This document shows positions 1 to 9,829 of a DNA stretch of 64,000 nucleotides, piece after piece (positions within the stretch are counted from its first letter, which is position 1; each line of letters starts with the position of its first letter). Made by a program: the position numbers and the translations under genes. Source of the DNA: Paracoccus shanxieyensis (GTDB lineage Bacteria; Pseudomonadota; Alphaproteobacteria; Rhodobacterales; Rhodobacteraceae); assembly GCF_009711265.1 (NCBI RefSeq), contig NZ_WMII01000002.1:186001-250000 (forward strand), written 5' to 3'. The notes under the pieces are model-generated. The model was not told the origin of the DNA, did no database searches, and saw only the letters and a program-made list of their open reading frames with translations.

Positions 1-2505
1 TTGGGCGGCGACCGGCGGCGGGGCTGCGCGAAACAGCGGCAGATCGTCCAGCAGCGCCGCCTGTTTGCCGCCGCCCTCGCCGTTTTCCAGCTGGTGCAGG
101 ATTTCCTTGGCGCGCTCGACGACCGAGCCGGGAAGCCCGGCCAGCCGCGCCACCTGCACGCCATAGCTGCGATCCGCCGCGCCCTTGCGGACCTCGTGCA
201 GAAAGATCACCTCGCCTTCCCATTCGCGCACGCTGACGGTGGCGTTTTCGACGCCGGGCAGCCGGGCCGACAGGCTGGTCATTTCATGATAATGCGTGGC
301 GAACAGCGCGCGGCAGCGGTTCTTGGCGTGCAGATGTTCCATCACCGCCCAGGCGATGGACAGCCCGTCCCAGGTCGCCGTGCCGCGCCCGATTTCGTCA
401 AGGATCACCAGCGCGTGGTCATCGGCCTGGTTCAGGATGGCGGCGGTTTCCACCATCTCGACCATGAAGGTGGACCGTCCCCGCGCCAGATCATCCGCCG
501 CGCCCACGCGGCTGAACAGCTGGCTGACAAGGCCGATATGGGCGCGGGTTGCCGGCACAAAGCCGCCAGCCTGCGCCAGAATGGCGATCAGCGCGTTCTG
601 GCGCAGAAAGGTCGATTTGCCCGCCATGTTCGGGCCGGTCAGCAGCCAGATCGCCGGTGTCGCGGCTTCGGTCAGGGCGCAGTCATTGGCGACGAACGCC
701 TCGCCCTTGCGGCGCAGGGCGCGTTCGACGACGGGATGGCGTCCGCCCTCGATCACGAAGGCGCGGCTGTCATCGACGGTGGGGCGCACCCAGCCTGCGC
801 CGGTGGCCAGATCGGCAAAGGCGGCGGTCAGGTCGATTTCCGCCAGCGCCCGCGCCGCCTGACCGATCTGGGCCGCGCGGTCCAGCACGGCGCGGCACAG
901 GCGGGCAAAGATCTCGCGCTCGATCTCAAGCGCGCGGTCGCGGGCGTTCAGGATACGGGTCTCCAGCTCGGACAGCTCGACCGTGGTGAAGCGGATCTGG
1001 TTCGCGGTGGTCTGGCGGTGGATGAAACGCTCGGGCATGGCCAGCATCCGCTCGGCATGGGTCGAGGTCGTTTCGATGAAATAGCCCAATACGTTGTTAT
1101 GCTTGATTTTCAGGCTGATGACGCCGGTTTCGGCGATGTAATCGGCCTGCATCCCTGCAATCACGCCCCGGCCTTCGTCGCGCAGCCTGCGGGTTTCGTC
1201 CAGATCGTCGTCATAGCCGGGCGCGGTAAAGCCACCGTCGCGGGTCAAGAGCGGCGGCTCGGCCACCAGCGCGTCGTCCAGCAGGTCGATCAGCGCGTCA
1301 TGGCCGGTCAGGTCGCGGGCGGCATCGGCCAGCACCTGTGCGCTGTCATCGCCCAACCGCGCGGCAATCGCCGCGCCCTGCGTCAGCCCGGCCCGGATCG
1401 CGGCCAGATCGCGCGGCCCGCCACGTTCCAGCGCCAGCCGCGACAGCGCGCGGTCCATGTCTGGCGCGCGCGACAGCGCCTCGCGCAGATCCGAGGTCAG
1501 GCGCGGATCATCCGTCAGATCCGCCACCGCCGCCTGCCGCGCATGGATGACCCCCAGATCGCGCGAGGGCGCGCTGATGCGCCGTTCCAAAAGCCGCGCC
1601 CCCGCGGCGGTCACGCTGCGGTCGATGGCGGCCAGAAGGCTGCCCTCGCGCCCGCCCGACAGGGCCTGCGTCAGTTCAAGGTTGCGCCGGGTCGCGGCGT
1701 CGATCTGCATGGCGCCGCCCGCCGCCTCGCGCACCGGCGCGCGCAGAAGCGGCATTCGGCCTTTCTGCGTCAGGTCCAGATAATCGGCGATGGCGCCCAT
1801 CGCGGCCAGTTCCGGGCGGCTGAAACTGCCGAAACCCTCCAGCGTTTCGACCTGAAACAGCGCCGACAACCTGCGCGAGGCCGCGGCGCTGTCAAAGCTG
1901 CCGGGGGGCAGTTCGGTCAGCGCCACCCCGGCCTCGGCGGCGATATCGTCAAGCCGCGCGCCTTCGACCGCCAGCAATTCGCGCGGTGCGTGGCGCGCCA
2001 GTTCCGGGGCTAGCCGCGCCAGCGGGCAGGGCATGACGCGGAATTCCCCGGTCGAGATATCGACCCAAGCCAGCGCGCCATCGTCGCGCACGCTGGCAAA
2101 GGCCGCCAGAAAATTGTGCCGCCGCGCCTCCAGCAGCGATTCTTCGGTCAGGGTGCCGGGGGTGACAAGGCGCACCACATCGCGGGCGACGACGGATTTG
2201 CTGCCGCGCTTCTTGGCCTCGGCGGGGTCCTCCATCTGTTCGGCGATGGCCACGCGAAAGCCCTTGCGGATCAGCGTCAGCAGATAGCTTTCGGCGGCAT
2301 GGACCGGCACGCCGCACATCGGGATCGGCTCGCCCAGATGCGTGCCGCGCTTGGTCAGTGCGATGTCCAGCGCGGCGGATGCGGCCAGCGCGTCCTCGAA
2401 GAACATCTCGTAGAAATCGCCCATGCGATAGAACAGCAGCGCGCCGGGATTGGCCGCGCGGATCGCAAGGAACTGCGCCATCATCGGGGTCGGTTGATCG
2501 CTCAT
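1..2505 (-). CDS. mutS: DNA mismatch repair ATPase MutS (3' end cut by window)
   Basis: MutS recognises mismatches and small loops and starts methyl-independent or MutL-coupled repair. The minus-strand frame is open from an ATG at 2505 to the window edge, giving 835 codons; the family is about 870-900 residues, so only the C-terminal tail is missing. The N-terminal mismatch-binding domain carries the FYEMF motif near residue 37. The ATPase domain has Walker A GPNMAGKS (Lys about 630), followed by Walker B with ILDEIGRGT and the FATHYHE switch. The gene is divergent from the hydratase at 2644. No frameshift is seen. Identification is secure from the paired FYE and P-loop motifs. Confidence 0.97.
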   Translation of the reverse strand, partial: MSDQPTPMMAQFLAIRAANPGALLFYRMGDFYEMFFEDALAASAALDIALTKRGTHLGEPIPMCGVPVHAAESYLLTLIRKGFRVAIAEQMEDPAEAKKRGSKSVVARDVVRLVTPGTLTEESLLEARRHNFLAAFASVRDDGALAWVDISTGEFRVMPCPLARLAPELARHAPRELLAVEGARLDDIAAEAGVALTELPPGSFDSAAASRRLSALFQVETLEGFGSFSRPELAAMGAIADYLDLTQKGRMPLLRAPVREAAGGAMQIDAATRRNLELTQALSGGREGSLLAAIDRSVTAAGARLLERRISAPSRDLGVIHARQAAVADLTDDPRLTSDLREALSRAPDMDRALSRLALERGGPRDLAAIRAGLTQGAAIAARLGDDSAQVLADAARDLTGHDALIDLLDDALVAEPPLLTRDGGFTAPGYDDDLDETRRLRDEGRGVIAGMQADYIAETGVISLKIKHNNVLGYFIETTSTHAERMLAMPERFIHRQTTANQIRFTTVELSELETRILNARDRALEIEREIFARLCRAVLDRAAQIGQAARALAEIDLTAAFADLATGAGWVRPTVDDSRAFVIEGGRHPVVERALRRKGEAFVANDCALTEAATPAIWLLTGPNMAGKSTFLRQNALIAILAQAGGFVPATRAHIGLVSQLFSRVGAADDLARGRSTFMVEMVETAAILNQADDHALVILDEIGRGTATWDGLSIAWAVMEHLHAKNRCRALFATHYHEMTSLSARLPGVENATVSVREWEGEVIFLHEVRKGAADRSYGVQVARLAGLPGSVVERAKEILHQLENGEGGGKQAALLDDLPLFRAAPPPVAAQ

Positions 2506-2643
2506 CTTCTGGCCTGCCGCTGTCCGGGTAAGCCCTTCTAGGGGATGGGCGCGGCGATGCAAACCGTCCCGCACAAGAATAGCGGTGACAACGCCCCCGC
2601 CATGCGGCATCGTCTTGAAAAATGGAACGAAAACGAGGGCGGG

Positions 2644-3483
2644 ATGAAAGCGTTGATTCTGTGCGCAGCCTTGGTTTGTCTGGCAGCCGCCGCGGATGCC
2701 GCATGTCCCGACACCTCTTTGATGCACAATGCCGCGCGCGGCTGGATCGCCGGACAGCGCGTGCCCGATCCGCTGGTGCGCAACATGGAGGATGCGAACT
2801 GCGCCTATGCCAGTTTCCGCGCCATCCTCGAGGCTGAACTGGGCCCGCCGGTCGGCGTCAAGGTCGCCTTCACCTCGGCCGGGGTGCAGCAGGCCTATGG
2901 CATATCCGAGCCGATGGCGGGCGCGCTGTTTGCCCCGATGCTGGTCGGCGACGGCAGCAGGATCAGCCTGAAGGGCAGTCGCAATCCGCTGTATGAGGCC
3001 GACCTGGTGGTGACGGTCGGCAATCCCGCGATCATGCGCGCCCGCACGCGCGAGGACGTGGCGGCGAACCTGCGCGACGTGCGTCCCTTCATCGAACTGC
3101 CCGACATCGCCCTGCCGCGCGGCGTGCAGCCGACCGGACCGCTGTTGGCCAGCTATGGTGCGATGCCGTGGCGCGGCGTGCTGGGGCAGGGCATCGCCAT
3201 ATCCGAGCTTGCCGATCCCGTCGCGGATCTGGCCGGGCTGACCTCGGTGCTGCGGGTCGATGGGCAGGTCGTCCACACCGCGCGCGGCGACAGCCTGCTG
3301 GATCATCCGCTGGATGTGGTGCTGTGGCTGGTGACGCGCGGCAATTATGACCTGAAAGCCGGGTCGATCATCTCGCTGGGGTCGCTGGGCACCTTTGGAC
3401 CCGCGCAGCCCGGACGGCGGATCGAGGCGGAATACACCGTCGGCGGGCGGGTGATGAAAGTCGGCGCCACGCTGGTCCCGTAA
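2644..3483 (+). CDS. Exported 2-keto-4-pentenoate hydratase-like protein
   Basis: This 279-residue protein resembles the MhpD/2-oxopent-4-enoate hydratase branch of the fumarylacetoacetase fold. Supporting features are the central VGVKVAFTS segment, the EADLVV acidic metal-binding-like segment and the C-terminal GSIISLGSLGTF stretch. Unlike cytoplasmic hydratases it starts with a clear signal peptide (MKALILCAALVCLAAAADA), so it is probably periplasmic. The frame is open upstream to 2545, but the ATG at 2644 gives the signal peptide directly and follows the G-rich stretch GAGGGCGGG. It is monocistronic and divergent from mutS. The substrate is unknown, and a non-catalytic role is possible. 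Confidence 0.75.
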   Translation: MKALILCAALVCLAAAADAACPDTSLMHNAARGWIAGQRVPDPLVRNMEDANCAYASFRAILEAELGPPVGVKVAFTSAGVQQAYGISEPMAGALFAPMLVGDGSRISLKGSRNPLYEADLVVTVGNPAIMRARTREDVAANLRDVRPFIELPDIALPRGVQPTGPLLASYGAMPWRGVLGQGIAISELADPVADLAGLTSVLRVDGQVVHTARGDSLLDHPLDVVLWLVTRGNYDLKAGSIISLGSLGTFGPAQPGRRIEAEYTVGGRVMKVGATLVP

Positions 3484-3622
3484 GACTGTCACATATCTAA
3501 AAGTGCATGGTTTTACGAAAGTCTTTGCGGTCGGGCGTGCCTGTCGTAACACTGTCATCGGGCACGACTAGGTGGCAGCACATGCCGCCAAGGCGGCACC
3601 CGGATGCAACGGAGTTTGCCAC

Positions 3623-4729
3623 ATGACCATTCAATCGAAAGCGGCAAGCCTTGCCGCGCTGTTCGCGCTGACCGCCTCGGGTGCGGCTTCGGCACAGGAT
3701 ATGGCCGCGCTGGAAGCAGCCGCCAAGGCCGAAGGGATGCTGACCACCATCGCGCTGCCGCATGACTGGTGCGGCTATGGCGAGGTGATCGCCGGCTTCA
3801 AGGCGAAATACCCCGAAATCACCGTCAACGAGCTGAACCCCGACGCGGGCTCGGCCGATGAGCTTGAGGCGATCCGCGCCAACAAGGACAACAAGGGCCC
3901 GCAGGCGCCCGACGTGATCGACGTGGGCCTGTCCTTTGGCCCGCAGGCCAAGGCCGAGGGGCTGATCCAGCCCTATAAGGTCGCCACCTGGGACACCATC
4001 CCGGAAGATGCCAAGGATGCCGAGGGCTTCTGGTATGGCGATTATTACGGCGTCATGGCGTTCGGCGTGAACACCGACCTGATCGACGAAGCGCCGAAGT
4101 CGTGGAAAGATCTCAGCAAGCCGGAATATGCCAACGCCTTCGCGCTGGCGGGCGATCCGCGCGCTTCGGCGCAGGCCATCATCTCTGTCATGGCGGCGGG
4201 TCTGGCCAATGGCGGCGAGGCGGGTGAGGCATCGGGCCAGAAGGGCATGGAGCTGCTGGCCGAGGTCAACAAGGCAGGCAACTTCGTTCCGGTCATCGGC
4301 AAGTCGGCGACCATCGCGCAGGGTGCGACGCCCATCGTCACCGCATGGGATTACAACCTGCTGTCCTGGCGCGACGGTCTGAACGGCAACCCGCCGATCG
4401 AGGTCATCATCCCCGAGGACGGCGTCGTCGCGGGCGTCTATGTGCAGGCGATCTCGGCCTATGCGCCGCATCCGAACGCGGCAAAACTGTGGATGGAATA
4501 CCTGTATTCGGACGAAGGTCAGCTTGGCTGGCTGAAGGGCTATTGCCACCCGATCCGCTTCAACGATCTGGTCGCCAATGGCAAGGTTCCGCAAGAGATG
4601 CTGGACGCGCTGCCCCCGGCTGCCGCCTATGAAAAGGCGATCTTCCCGACGCTGGAACAGCAAGAGGCCAACCGCAAGGTCGTGACCGAAGGCTGGGACA
4701 ACGTGGTCGGCGCTGCCGTCAAGGAATAA
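3623..4729 (+). CDS. ABC transporter periplasmic substrate-binding protein (family 1)
   Basis: Periplasmic receptor of the importer encoded by the next three genes, 368 residues. It begins with a signal peptide (MTIQSKAASLAALFALTASGAASA, cleavage near residue 24) and continues as a PotD/AfuA-type two-lobed binding protein with YGVMAFGVNTDL and the C-terminal YLYSDEGQ. The frame extends upstream to 3572, but only the ATG at 3623 places the signal peptide at the start. A GC-rich hairpin follows the stop codon, which is common where the binding protein is made in excess over the membrane components. Polyamines or ferric iron are plausible ligands; sequence alone does not decide. Confidence 0.88.
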   Translation: MTIQSKAASLAALFALTASGAASAQDMAALEAAAKAEGMLTTIALPHDWCGYGEVIAGFKAKYPEITVNELNPDAGSADELEAIRANKDNKGPQAPDVIDVGLSFGPQAKAEGLIQPYKVATWDTIPEDAKDAEGFWYGDYYGVMAFGVNTDLIDEAPKSWKDLSKPEYANAFALAGDPRASAQAIISVMAAGLANGGEAGEASGQKGMELLAEVNKAGNFVPVIGKSATIAQGATPIVTAWDYNLLSWRDGLNGNPPIEVIIPEDGVVAGVYVQAISAYAPHPNAAKLWMEYLYSDEGQLGWLKGYCHPIRFNDLVANGKVPQEMLDALPPAAAYEKAIFPTLEQQEANRKVVTEGWDNVVGAAVKE

Positions 4730-4737
4730 GACCGGAC

Positions 4738-4761
4738 GGCCCCGCCCATCGCGGCGGGGCC
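4738..4761 (+). terminator. Intercistronic hairpin after the binding-protein gene
   Basis: A perfect 9-bp stem, GGCCCCGCC pairing with GGCGGGGCC around a six-base loop, lies 8 bases after the binding-protein stop and before the permease genes. There is no long T-run, so partial termination or 3'-end protection of the upstream mRNA is more likely than full termination. Confidence 0.6.
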
Positions 4762-4810
4762 TTCCCAACACAGATGTCCAAACACGGACGTTGGAATACG
4801 GGGGACAGCG

Positions 4811-5656
4811 ATGAAAGCAGGCTGGAACTGGCTGGGCGTGGTGCCCTTTTTCGCCTTTGCGGCGCTGTTTCTGCTCTTGCCGACGATGAACATCGTCATC
4901 GGCGCATTCCAGAACCCCGAGGGCGGCTTCACGCTGTCGAACCTTGCCGGTCTGACCGCACCGCGGATCATGGACAGCTTCAGGATCTCGATCCAGATTT
5001 CGCTGGCCAGCGCCATCCTTGGCTGCCTGATCGGCTTTGCCATGGCGGCGGCGGTGGTCTTTGGCGGGCTGCCGGGCTGGATCAAGGGGCCGTTGCTGAC
5101 CTTTTCCGGCGTCGCCTCGAACTTCGCGGGCGTGCCGCTGGCCTTTGCGTTCATCTCGACGCTGGGCCGCGTGGGGCTGGTCACGATGCTGCTGCGCGAG
5201 TGGTTCGGCATCAACATCTATTCCTATGGCTTCAACCTGCTGTCGTTCTGGGGCCTGACGCTGACCTATCTGTTCTTCCAGATCCCGCTGATGATCCTGA
5301 TCATCACCCCGGCGCTGGAGGGGCTGAAGCGTGAATGGCGCGAGGCGGCCGAGGTGCTGGGCGCCAGCACCGGGCAATATTGGCGCATGGTGGCGCTGCC
5401 GATCCTGTTTCCGTCGCTGCTGGGCACATTCGCGCTGCTGTTTGCCAACAGCTTCGGCGCGGTGGCCACGGCCTATGCGCTGACCGGATCGTCGCTGTCC
5501 ATTGCGCCGATCATGCTGTTTGCGCAGATCCGCGGTGACGTGCTGCAGGATCCGCATCTGGGCTATGCCATGGCCTTTGGCATGATCGTCATCACCGGCA
5601 TCGCCAATCTGGCCTATGTCATCATGCGGTCCCGCGCCGAAAGGTGGATGCGATGA
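4811..5656 (+). CDS. ABC transporter permease (PotB-like)
   Basis: Inner-membrane permease of 281 residues with about six hydrophobic segments. The cytoplasmic coupling loop reads EAAEVLGASTGQYWRMVALPI, matching the EAA motif of binding-protein-dependent permeases. The protein starts with a transmembrane segment (WLGVVPFFAFAALFLLLP). The stop codon overlaps the start of the second permease (ATGA at 5653-5656), showing translational coupling. Its place between a binding protein and a second permease/ATPase pair is the standard order for polyamine/iron-type importers. Confidence 0.9.
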   Translation: MKAGWNWLGVVPFFAFAALFLLLPTMNIVIGAFQNPEGGFTLSNLAGLTAPRIMDSFRISIQISLASAILGCLIGFAMAAAVVFGGLPGWIKGPLLTFSGVASNFAGVPLAFAFISTLGRVGLVTMLLREWFGINIYSYGFNLLSFWGLTLTYLFFQIPLMILIITPALEGLKREWREAAEVLGASTGQYWRMVALPILFPSLLGTFALLFANSFGAVATAYALTGSSLSIAPIMLFAQIRGDVLQDPHLGYAMAFGMIVITGIANLAYVIMRSRAERWMR

Positions 5657-6435
5657 GAAAGTTCTGGTCATGGGCCGCCATCGTCGTGGGCGGCCTGTAT
5701 TTCCTGCTGCCGCTGATCGGCACGGTCGAGTTTTCGCTGCGGATGCGGCGCGGGGAATATTCGCTGGACGCCTATGCCTCGGTGCTGTCGGATCCGGCCT
5801 TCCGCGCCACCTTCGGCTATTCGGTGGTCATGGCGCTGCTGACCATCCTGCTGGGCATTCTGGTGGTGGTCCCCACCGCCTATTGGGTGCGGCTGCGCCT
5901 GCCGCGCCTGCGCCCGGTGATCGAGTTCGTCACCCTTCTGCCGCTGGTCATTCCGGCCATCGTGGTCGTTTTCGGCTATATCCGGCTGTATAACACCAGT
6001 TCATGGTTGCCGCTGACCGGATCGGGCGGGACGACCAACCTGTTGCTGCTGTGCGGCTATGCCACGCTGGCGCTGCCCTATATGTACCGCGCCATCGACA
6101 CCGGCCTGTCGACCATGGACGTGCGTTCGCTAACCGAGGCTGCGCAATCGCTGGGCGCGGGCTGGACGCGGATCATCGTCACGCTGATCCTGCCCAATGT
6201 GCTGGCGGCGGTGATGTCGGGGGCGTTTCTGACCTTCGCCATCGTCATCGGCGAATTCACCATGGCGGCGCTGCTGAACCGCCCGGCCTTCGGGCCCTAT
6301 ATGCAATTGCTGGGTGCGAACCGCGCCTATGAGCCGGCGGCCCTGGCCGTCATCGCCTTTGCCGTCACCTGGGGCTGCATGGGCCTGATGCAACTGATTT
6401 CCCGCCTTGCGGGTGTGCGAAAGACCGCGAAATGA
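5653..6435 (+). CDS. ABC transporter permease (PotC-like)
   Basis: Second permease subunit, 260 residues, with six predicted membrane spans and an EAA-type loop (LTEAAQSLGAGWTRIIVTLILP). The ATG at 5653 overlaps the preceding stop as ATGA and is preferred over the in-frame GTG at 5644. Its own stop overlaps the ATPase start by the same ATGA arrangement at 6432-6435, so the two permeases and the ATPase form one coupled unit. It should pair with the first permease to make the transmembrane channel. Confidence 0.9.
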   Translation: MRKFWSWAAIVVGGLYFLLPLIGTVEFSLRMRRGEYSLDAYASVLSDPAFRATFGYSVVMALLTILLGILVVVPTAYWVRLRLPRLRPVIEFVTLLPLVIPAIVVVFGYIRLYNTSSWLPLTGSGGTTNLLLLCGYATLALPYMYRAIDTGLSTMDVRSLTEAAQSLGAGWTRIIVTLILPNVLAAVMSGAFLTFAIVIGEFTMAALLNRPAFGPYMQLLGANRAYEPAALAVIAFAVTWGCMGLMQLISRLAGVRKTAK

Positions 6436-7472
6436 GCTTCCTCGTTCTGGATCATCTGCAAAAATCCTATGGCACCAACAAGGTCGTGCATGATTTCAGC
6501 ATGACGGTGGACAAGGGCGAGTTCATCTCGTTTCTGGGGCCATCGGGCTGCGGCAAGACCACGGTGCTGCGCATGGTGGCGGGGTTTGAGACCCCCAGCG
6601 CGGGCCGGGTGCTGATCGGCGGGCAGGACGTGACGCGGCTGCGCCCCAACCAGCGCCAGATCGGCATGGTGTTTCAGGCCTATGCGCTGTTTCCCAACCT
6701 GACCGTCGCCGACAATGTGGGCTTCGGCCTGAAGGTCGCGGGGGTCGCCAAATCCGAACGCGCCGGACGGGTGGCCGAGATGCTGGAGCTGATCGGCCTG
6801 CCGCAGATGGGCGAGCGTTATCCCTATCAGCTGTCGGGCGGCCAGCAGCAGCGCGTGGCCCTGGCCCGCGCGCTGGCGCCGCGCCCGCGCGTCCTGTTGC
6901 TGGATGAGCCGCTTTCGGCGCTGGACGCCAAGATCCGCGTCAGTCTGCGCAACCAGATCCGCGAGATCCAGCATCAGCTTGGCATCACCACGATCTTCGT
7001 GACCCACGATCAGGAAGAGGCGCTGTCGATCTCGGACCGGGTGGTGGTGATGCATCAGGGCGTGGCCGACCAGACCGGCGCCCCGCGCGAGATCTATAAC
7101 AACCCCGCCACCGATTTCGTCGCGGGATTCGTCGGCACGCTGAACCGCTTTGACGCCGATGTGGTGGACGCCGCGACCGGCCATGTGCGTCTGGGCCATA
7201 CCGATGTGCTGCTGAACCGCCCGGTGAAACCCGGCCGCATCACGCTGGCCGCCCGCCCCGAAGGGCTGGTCGAAGGGCCGCACGGCATCGCGGGCGAGGT
7301 GATGGGGGTCGAGTTTCTGGGCTCGGTCCAGCGTCTGCGCGTCCGGGTCGGCGAACAGGAGGTGGTGATGGACCGCTTCAACGCCCCGGCGGTCGCTTTG
7401 CCCGAACCCGGCGCGCGGCTTTACATCTCGGCCTCTGACAGCAATTGGCTGGTTCTTGACGCGAAGGCCTGA
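6432..7472 (+). CDS. ABC transporter ATP-binding protein (PotA/FbpC-like)
   Basis: ATPase subunit of the importer, 346 residues. Walker A is GPSGCGKTT near residue 37, the Q-loop is VFQAYALFPN, the signature is LSGGQQQR near residue 135, and Walker B is VLLLDEPLSALD followed by VTHDQEEA. The last 110 or so residues form a TOBE-like regulatory domain (AARPEGLVEGP onward), as in PotA, MalK and FbpC. It is the last gene of the four-gene unit; 143 bases separate it from the RTX gene, without a convincing terminator. Confidence 0.93.
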   Translation: MSFLVLDHLQKSYGTNKVVHDFSMTVDKGEFISFLGPSGCGKTTVLRMVAGFETPSAGRVLIGGQDVTRLRPNQRQIGMVFQAYALFPNLTVADNVGFGLKVAGVAKSERAGRVAEMLELIGLPQMGERYPYQLSGGQQQRVALARALAPRPRVLLLDEPLSALDAKIRVSLRNQIREIQHQLGITTIFVTHDQEEALSISDRVVVMHQGVADQTGAPREIYNNPATDFVAGFVGTLNRFDADVVDAATGHVRLGHTDVLLNRPVKPGRITLAARPEGLVEGPHGIAGEVMGVEFLGSVQRLRVRVGEQEVVMDRFNAPAVALPEPGARLYISASDSNWLVLDAKA

Positions 7473-7615
7473 CCAAGGTCACTATCCAAAAGGATAACTC
7501 TCGGCGCGTCAGCATTTTGGGTTAAATCAACTGCGACAAGCCGACCGGAATCGCCGTCATATTCTCGGGTTCTCGCCTGGCAAGTTTATCAAGTATCACT
7601 TTTCAGAGGTTTACG

Positions 7616-9631
7616 ATGGCCGAGATCAACGGAAGCGAAGGGCCTGATTCCCTTCTGGGCACCGGAGAGGCTGAAAGCATCAATGGCGGTGCGGGCAACG
7701 ACACCATCAATGGTGGCGGCGGCAACGATACCGTCAACGGCGGCGAAGGCGCCGACCGGCTGTTCTGGAACGGCGCGGCCGGGGGCGGCGACAATGCTGT
7801 CTATCATGGCGGCGAGGGCCATGTGCCGGTCTTTGACGGCAACGGATATGTCACGCATCTGACCGGATCCGAGAACTATACCTTCGACCCCTATAACCAT
7901 AATGGCGGCGATACGCTGTCGCTGAACCAGGCGTCCAATGTGGGCCTGAACCTGACCTACAGCTCGACCGAGGCCGGGACGGCGGTGGATGCCAATGGCA
8001 ACCAGATCACCTTTGACGGCATCGAGCGGGTGTTTCTGGGCAATGGCGACAATTTCGTCGATGCCCGCGATGCCCAGATCCTGCATCAGGACGGCCCGCA
8101 TCACTTCGTCGGGATGCGGCTGTATTCCGGCGCGGGCGATGACACGATCTATGGCAGCGCCGGCACCGACTATATCCAAAGCGGCGACGGCAATGACACG
8201 GTCTATGGCGGTGACGGCAATGACGTGATCGAAACCGGCGGCGGCGATGACATCGCCTATGGCGGCGACGGCGATGACGGCTATCGCTGGGGCAATGGCG
8301 GCAGCGCGGCCCAGATCGGCAACGATCTTTACGACGGTCAGGCCGGTTTCAACACGCTGAACGCATGGCAATCGGCCCCGGCCGAGCCGGGCCAAAGCAA
8401 CGAAGGCATCAGCGTTTCGCTGGACAGTTCGTGGTCGGGCAATATCGTCGCCGGGGACGGTCAGGGCAACGAAATCGGCACGCTGCGCTTTCTGAACATG
8501 CAGAACCTGCGCACGGGCGGCGGGCATGATACCATCGACGGCTCTGATCCGAACGTGAACGGCTATCGCGTCTTTGCCGACTGGGGCAATGACTCGATCA
8601 TCGGCTCGCGCGGGAATGACACGCTGGAAGGCGGCTGGGGCGCGGATACGATCATCGGCGGCAAGGGTAACGACTTCATCTCGATGAACGGCGACATCTT
8701 CGCCGGGACAAGCCGTCCCGATGCGCAGGTCGACACGCTGGTTCTGACCGATGACTTTGGCCATGACACCATCCGCGGCTTTGCCTTCGGCGGCGAGGCT
8801 GACAGCGATGGCAACCCGGCCCCGGCCGATGTGCTGGATGTCAGCGCCCTGCACGGCGAAGACGGCAACCCGATCCACGTCCGCGATCTGGCGATCCGGG
8901 GCGATGTGGATCAATACAACAACCAGTATGCCGTGATCCGTTTCCCCAATGGCGAAGAGCTTTGGTTCCAGGGCGTCGACCCCGAGACCCTGACGCGCGA
9001 GCGTCTGCTGGCCATGGGCATCCCCTGCTTTGCGCAGGGCACCATGATCCGCACCGACCGCGGCGAGGTCGCCGTCGAAGATCTGCGCGTCGGCGATCTG
9101 GTCATGACCCGCGACAACGGGTTGCAGCCGATCCGCTGGCTGGGCAATCGCAAGCTGGACCGCGTGGATCTGGCGCTGGCGCCGCGTCTGCAACCCATCC
9201 GCATCCGTGCCGGTGCGCTGGGGGACGGGCTGCCCGTCGCGGATCTGCTGGTCTCGCCGCAGCACCGCATCCTTGTGCGTTCGGCCATCGCGCAGCGCAT
9301 GTTCGGTGCGCCCGAGGTGCTGGTCGCCGCCAAGCAGCTGGTCGCCATCGACGGCATCGATCAGGTGCAGCTTGAGGAGGTCAGCTATTTCCACCTGCTG
9401 TTCGCACGTCATGAACTGGTGCTGTCGAACGGGGCGGAAACGGAATCGCTGTATACCGGCGCACAGGCGTTGAAATCGCTGGGGCAGGCGGCCTGCGACG
9501 AAATCTTCACCCTGTTCCCCGAATTGCGCGACGCGCCCGCCGAAGCGGCGCGGCCCATCGTGCAGGGCAGCAAGGCCCGACAGATGGCCGAGCGGCACAG
9601 CCGCAATGGCAAGGCTCTGACGAGCTGCTGA
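7616..9631 (+). CDS. Secreted RTX calcium-binding protein with C-terminal Hint domain (copy 1)
   Basis: A 671-residue protein without an N-terminal signal peptide, as expected for type I secretion substrates. GGxGxDxxx nonapeptides occur in blocks near residues 20-45, 175-225 and 325-360. The last 200 residues form a Hint (Hedgehog/intein) domain that starts at Cys471 in PCFAQGT and carries the SPQHRILV histidine motif. Known Hint domains self-cleave the peptide bond before the first Cys, so the RTX part may be released or modified by autoprocessing. AGAGG precedes the ATG. The next gene is a paralogue, and no T1SS exporter genes are in the window. The substrate or target is unknown. Confidence 0.88.
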   Translation: MAEINGSEGPDSLLGTGEAESINGGAGNDTINGGGGNDTVNGGEGADRLFWNGAAGGGDNAVYHGGEGHVPVFDGNGYVTHLTGSENYTFDPYNHNGGDTLSLNQASNVGLNLTYSSTEAGTAVDANGNQITFDGIERVFLGNGDNFVDARDAQILHQDGPHHFVGMRLYSGAGDDTIYGSAGTDYIQSGDGNDTVYGGDGNDVIETGGGDDIAYGGDGDDGYRWGNGGSAAQIGNDLYDGQAGFNTLNAWQSAPAEPGQSNEGISVSLDSSWSGNIVAGDGQGNEIGTLRFLNMQNLRTGGGHDTIDGSDPNVNGYRVFADWGNDSIIGSRGNDTLEGGWGADTIIGGKGNDFISMNGDIFAGTSRPDAQVDTLVLTDDFGHDTIRGFAFGGEADSDGNPAPADVLDVSALHGEDGNPIHVRDLAIRGDVDQYNNQYAVIRFPNGEELWFQGVDPETLTRERLLAMGIPCFAQGTMIRTDRGEVAVEDLRVGDLVMTRDNGLQPIRWLGNRKLDRVDLALAPRLQPIRIRAGALGDGLPVADLLVSPQHRILVRSAIAQRMFGAPEVLVAAKQLVAIDGIDQVQLEEVSYFHLLFARHELVLSNGAETESLYTGAQALKSLGQAACDEIFTLFPELRDAPAEAARPIVQGSKARQMAERHSRNGKALTSC

Positions 9632-9638
9632 AACACCG

Positions 9639-9675
9639 GGGCGGGGCGCTGCAAGGCGTCCCGCCCTTTGCTTTT
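9639..9675 (+). terminator. Intrinsic terminator after RTX-Hint copy 1
   Basis: An 11-bp stem (GGGCGGGGCGC with GCGTCCCGCCC, one G-U pair) around a short loop is followed directly by TTTGCTTTT. It lies 8 bases after the stop of the first RTX-Hint gene, so the second copy probably has its own promoter in 9676-9829. Confidence 0.75.
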
Positions 9676-9829
9676 CGTCCCTTCAGGGCGATTTCCTGCC
9701 GACCTGACCGCGTGGCCCGATCGAGCGAAAATCGTTCAAATGATCTTCTCCGCGCGTTTTGAAAACGTGAAGTGGCGGTAGGGTCGGCATTGCCCGGCCC
9801 TGCCTGTGTTAACGATGCGGAGATGTCAA

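Noticed and set aside
1-2013. A long plus-strand frame opposite mutS
   Set aside because: The opposite strand encodes a continuous MutS with all motifs; the plus frame has no recognisable sequence.
2545-2643. An N-terminal extension of the hydratase-like gene
   Set aside because: It would put 33 polar residues before a clear signal peptide.
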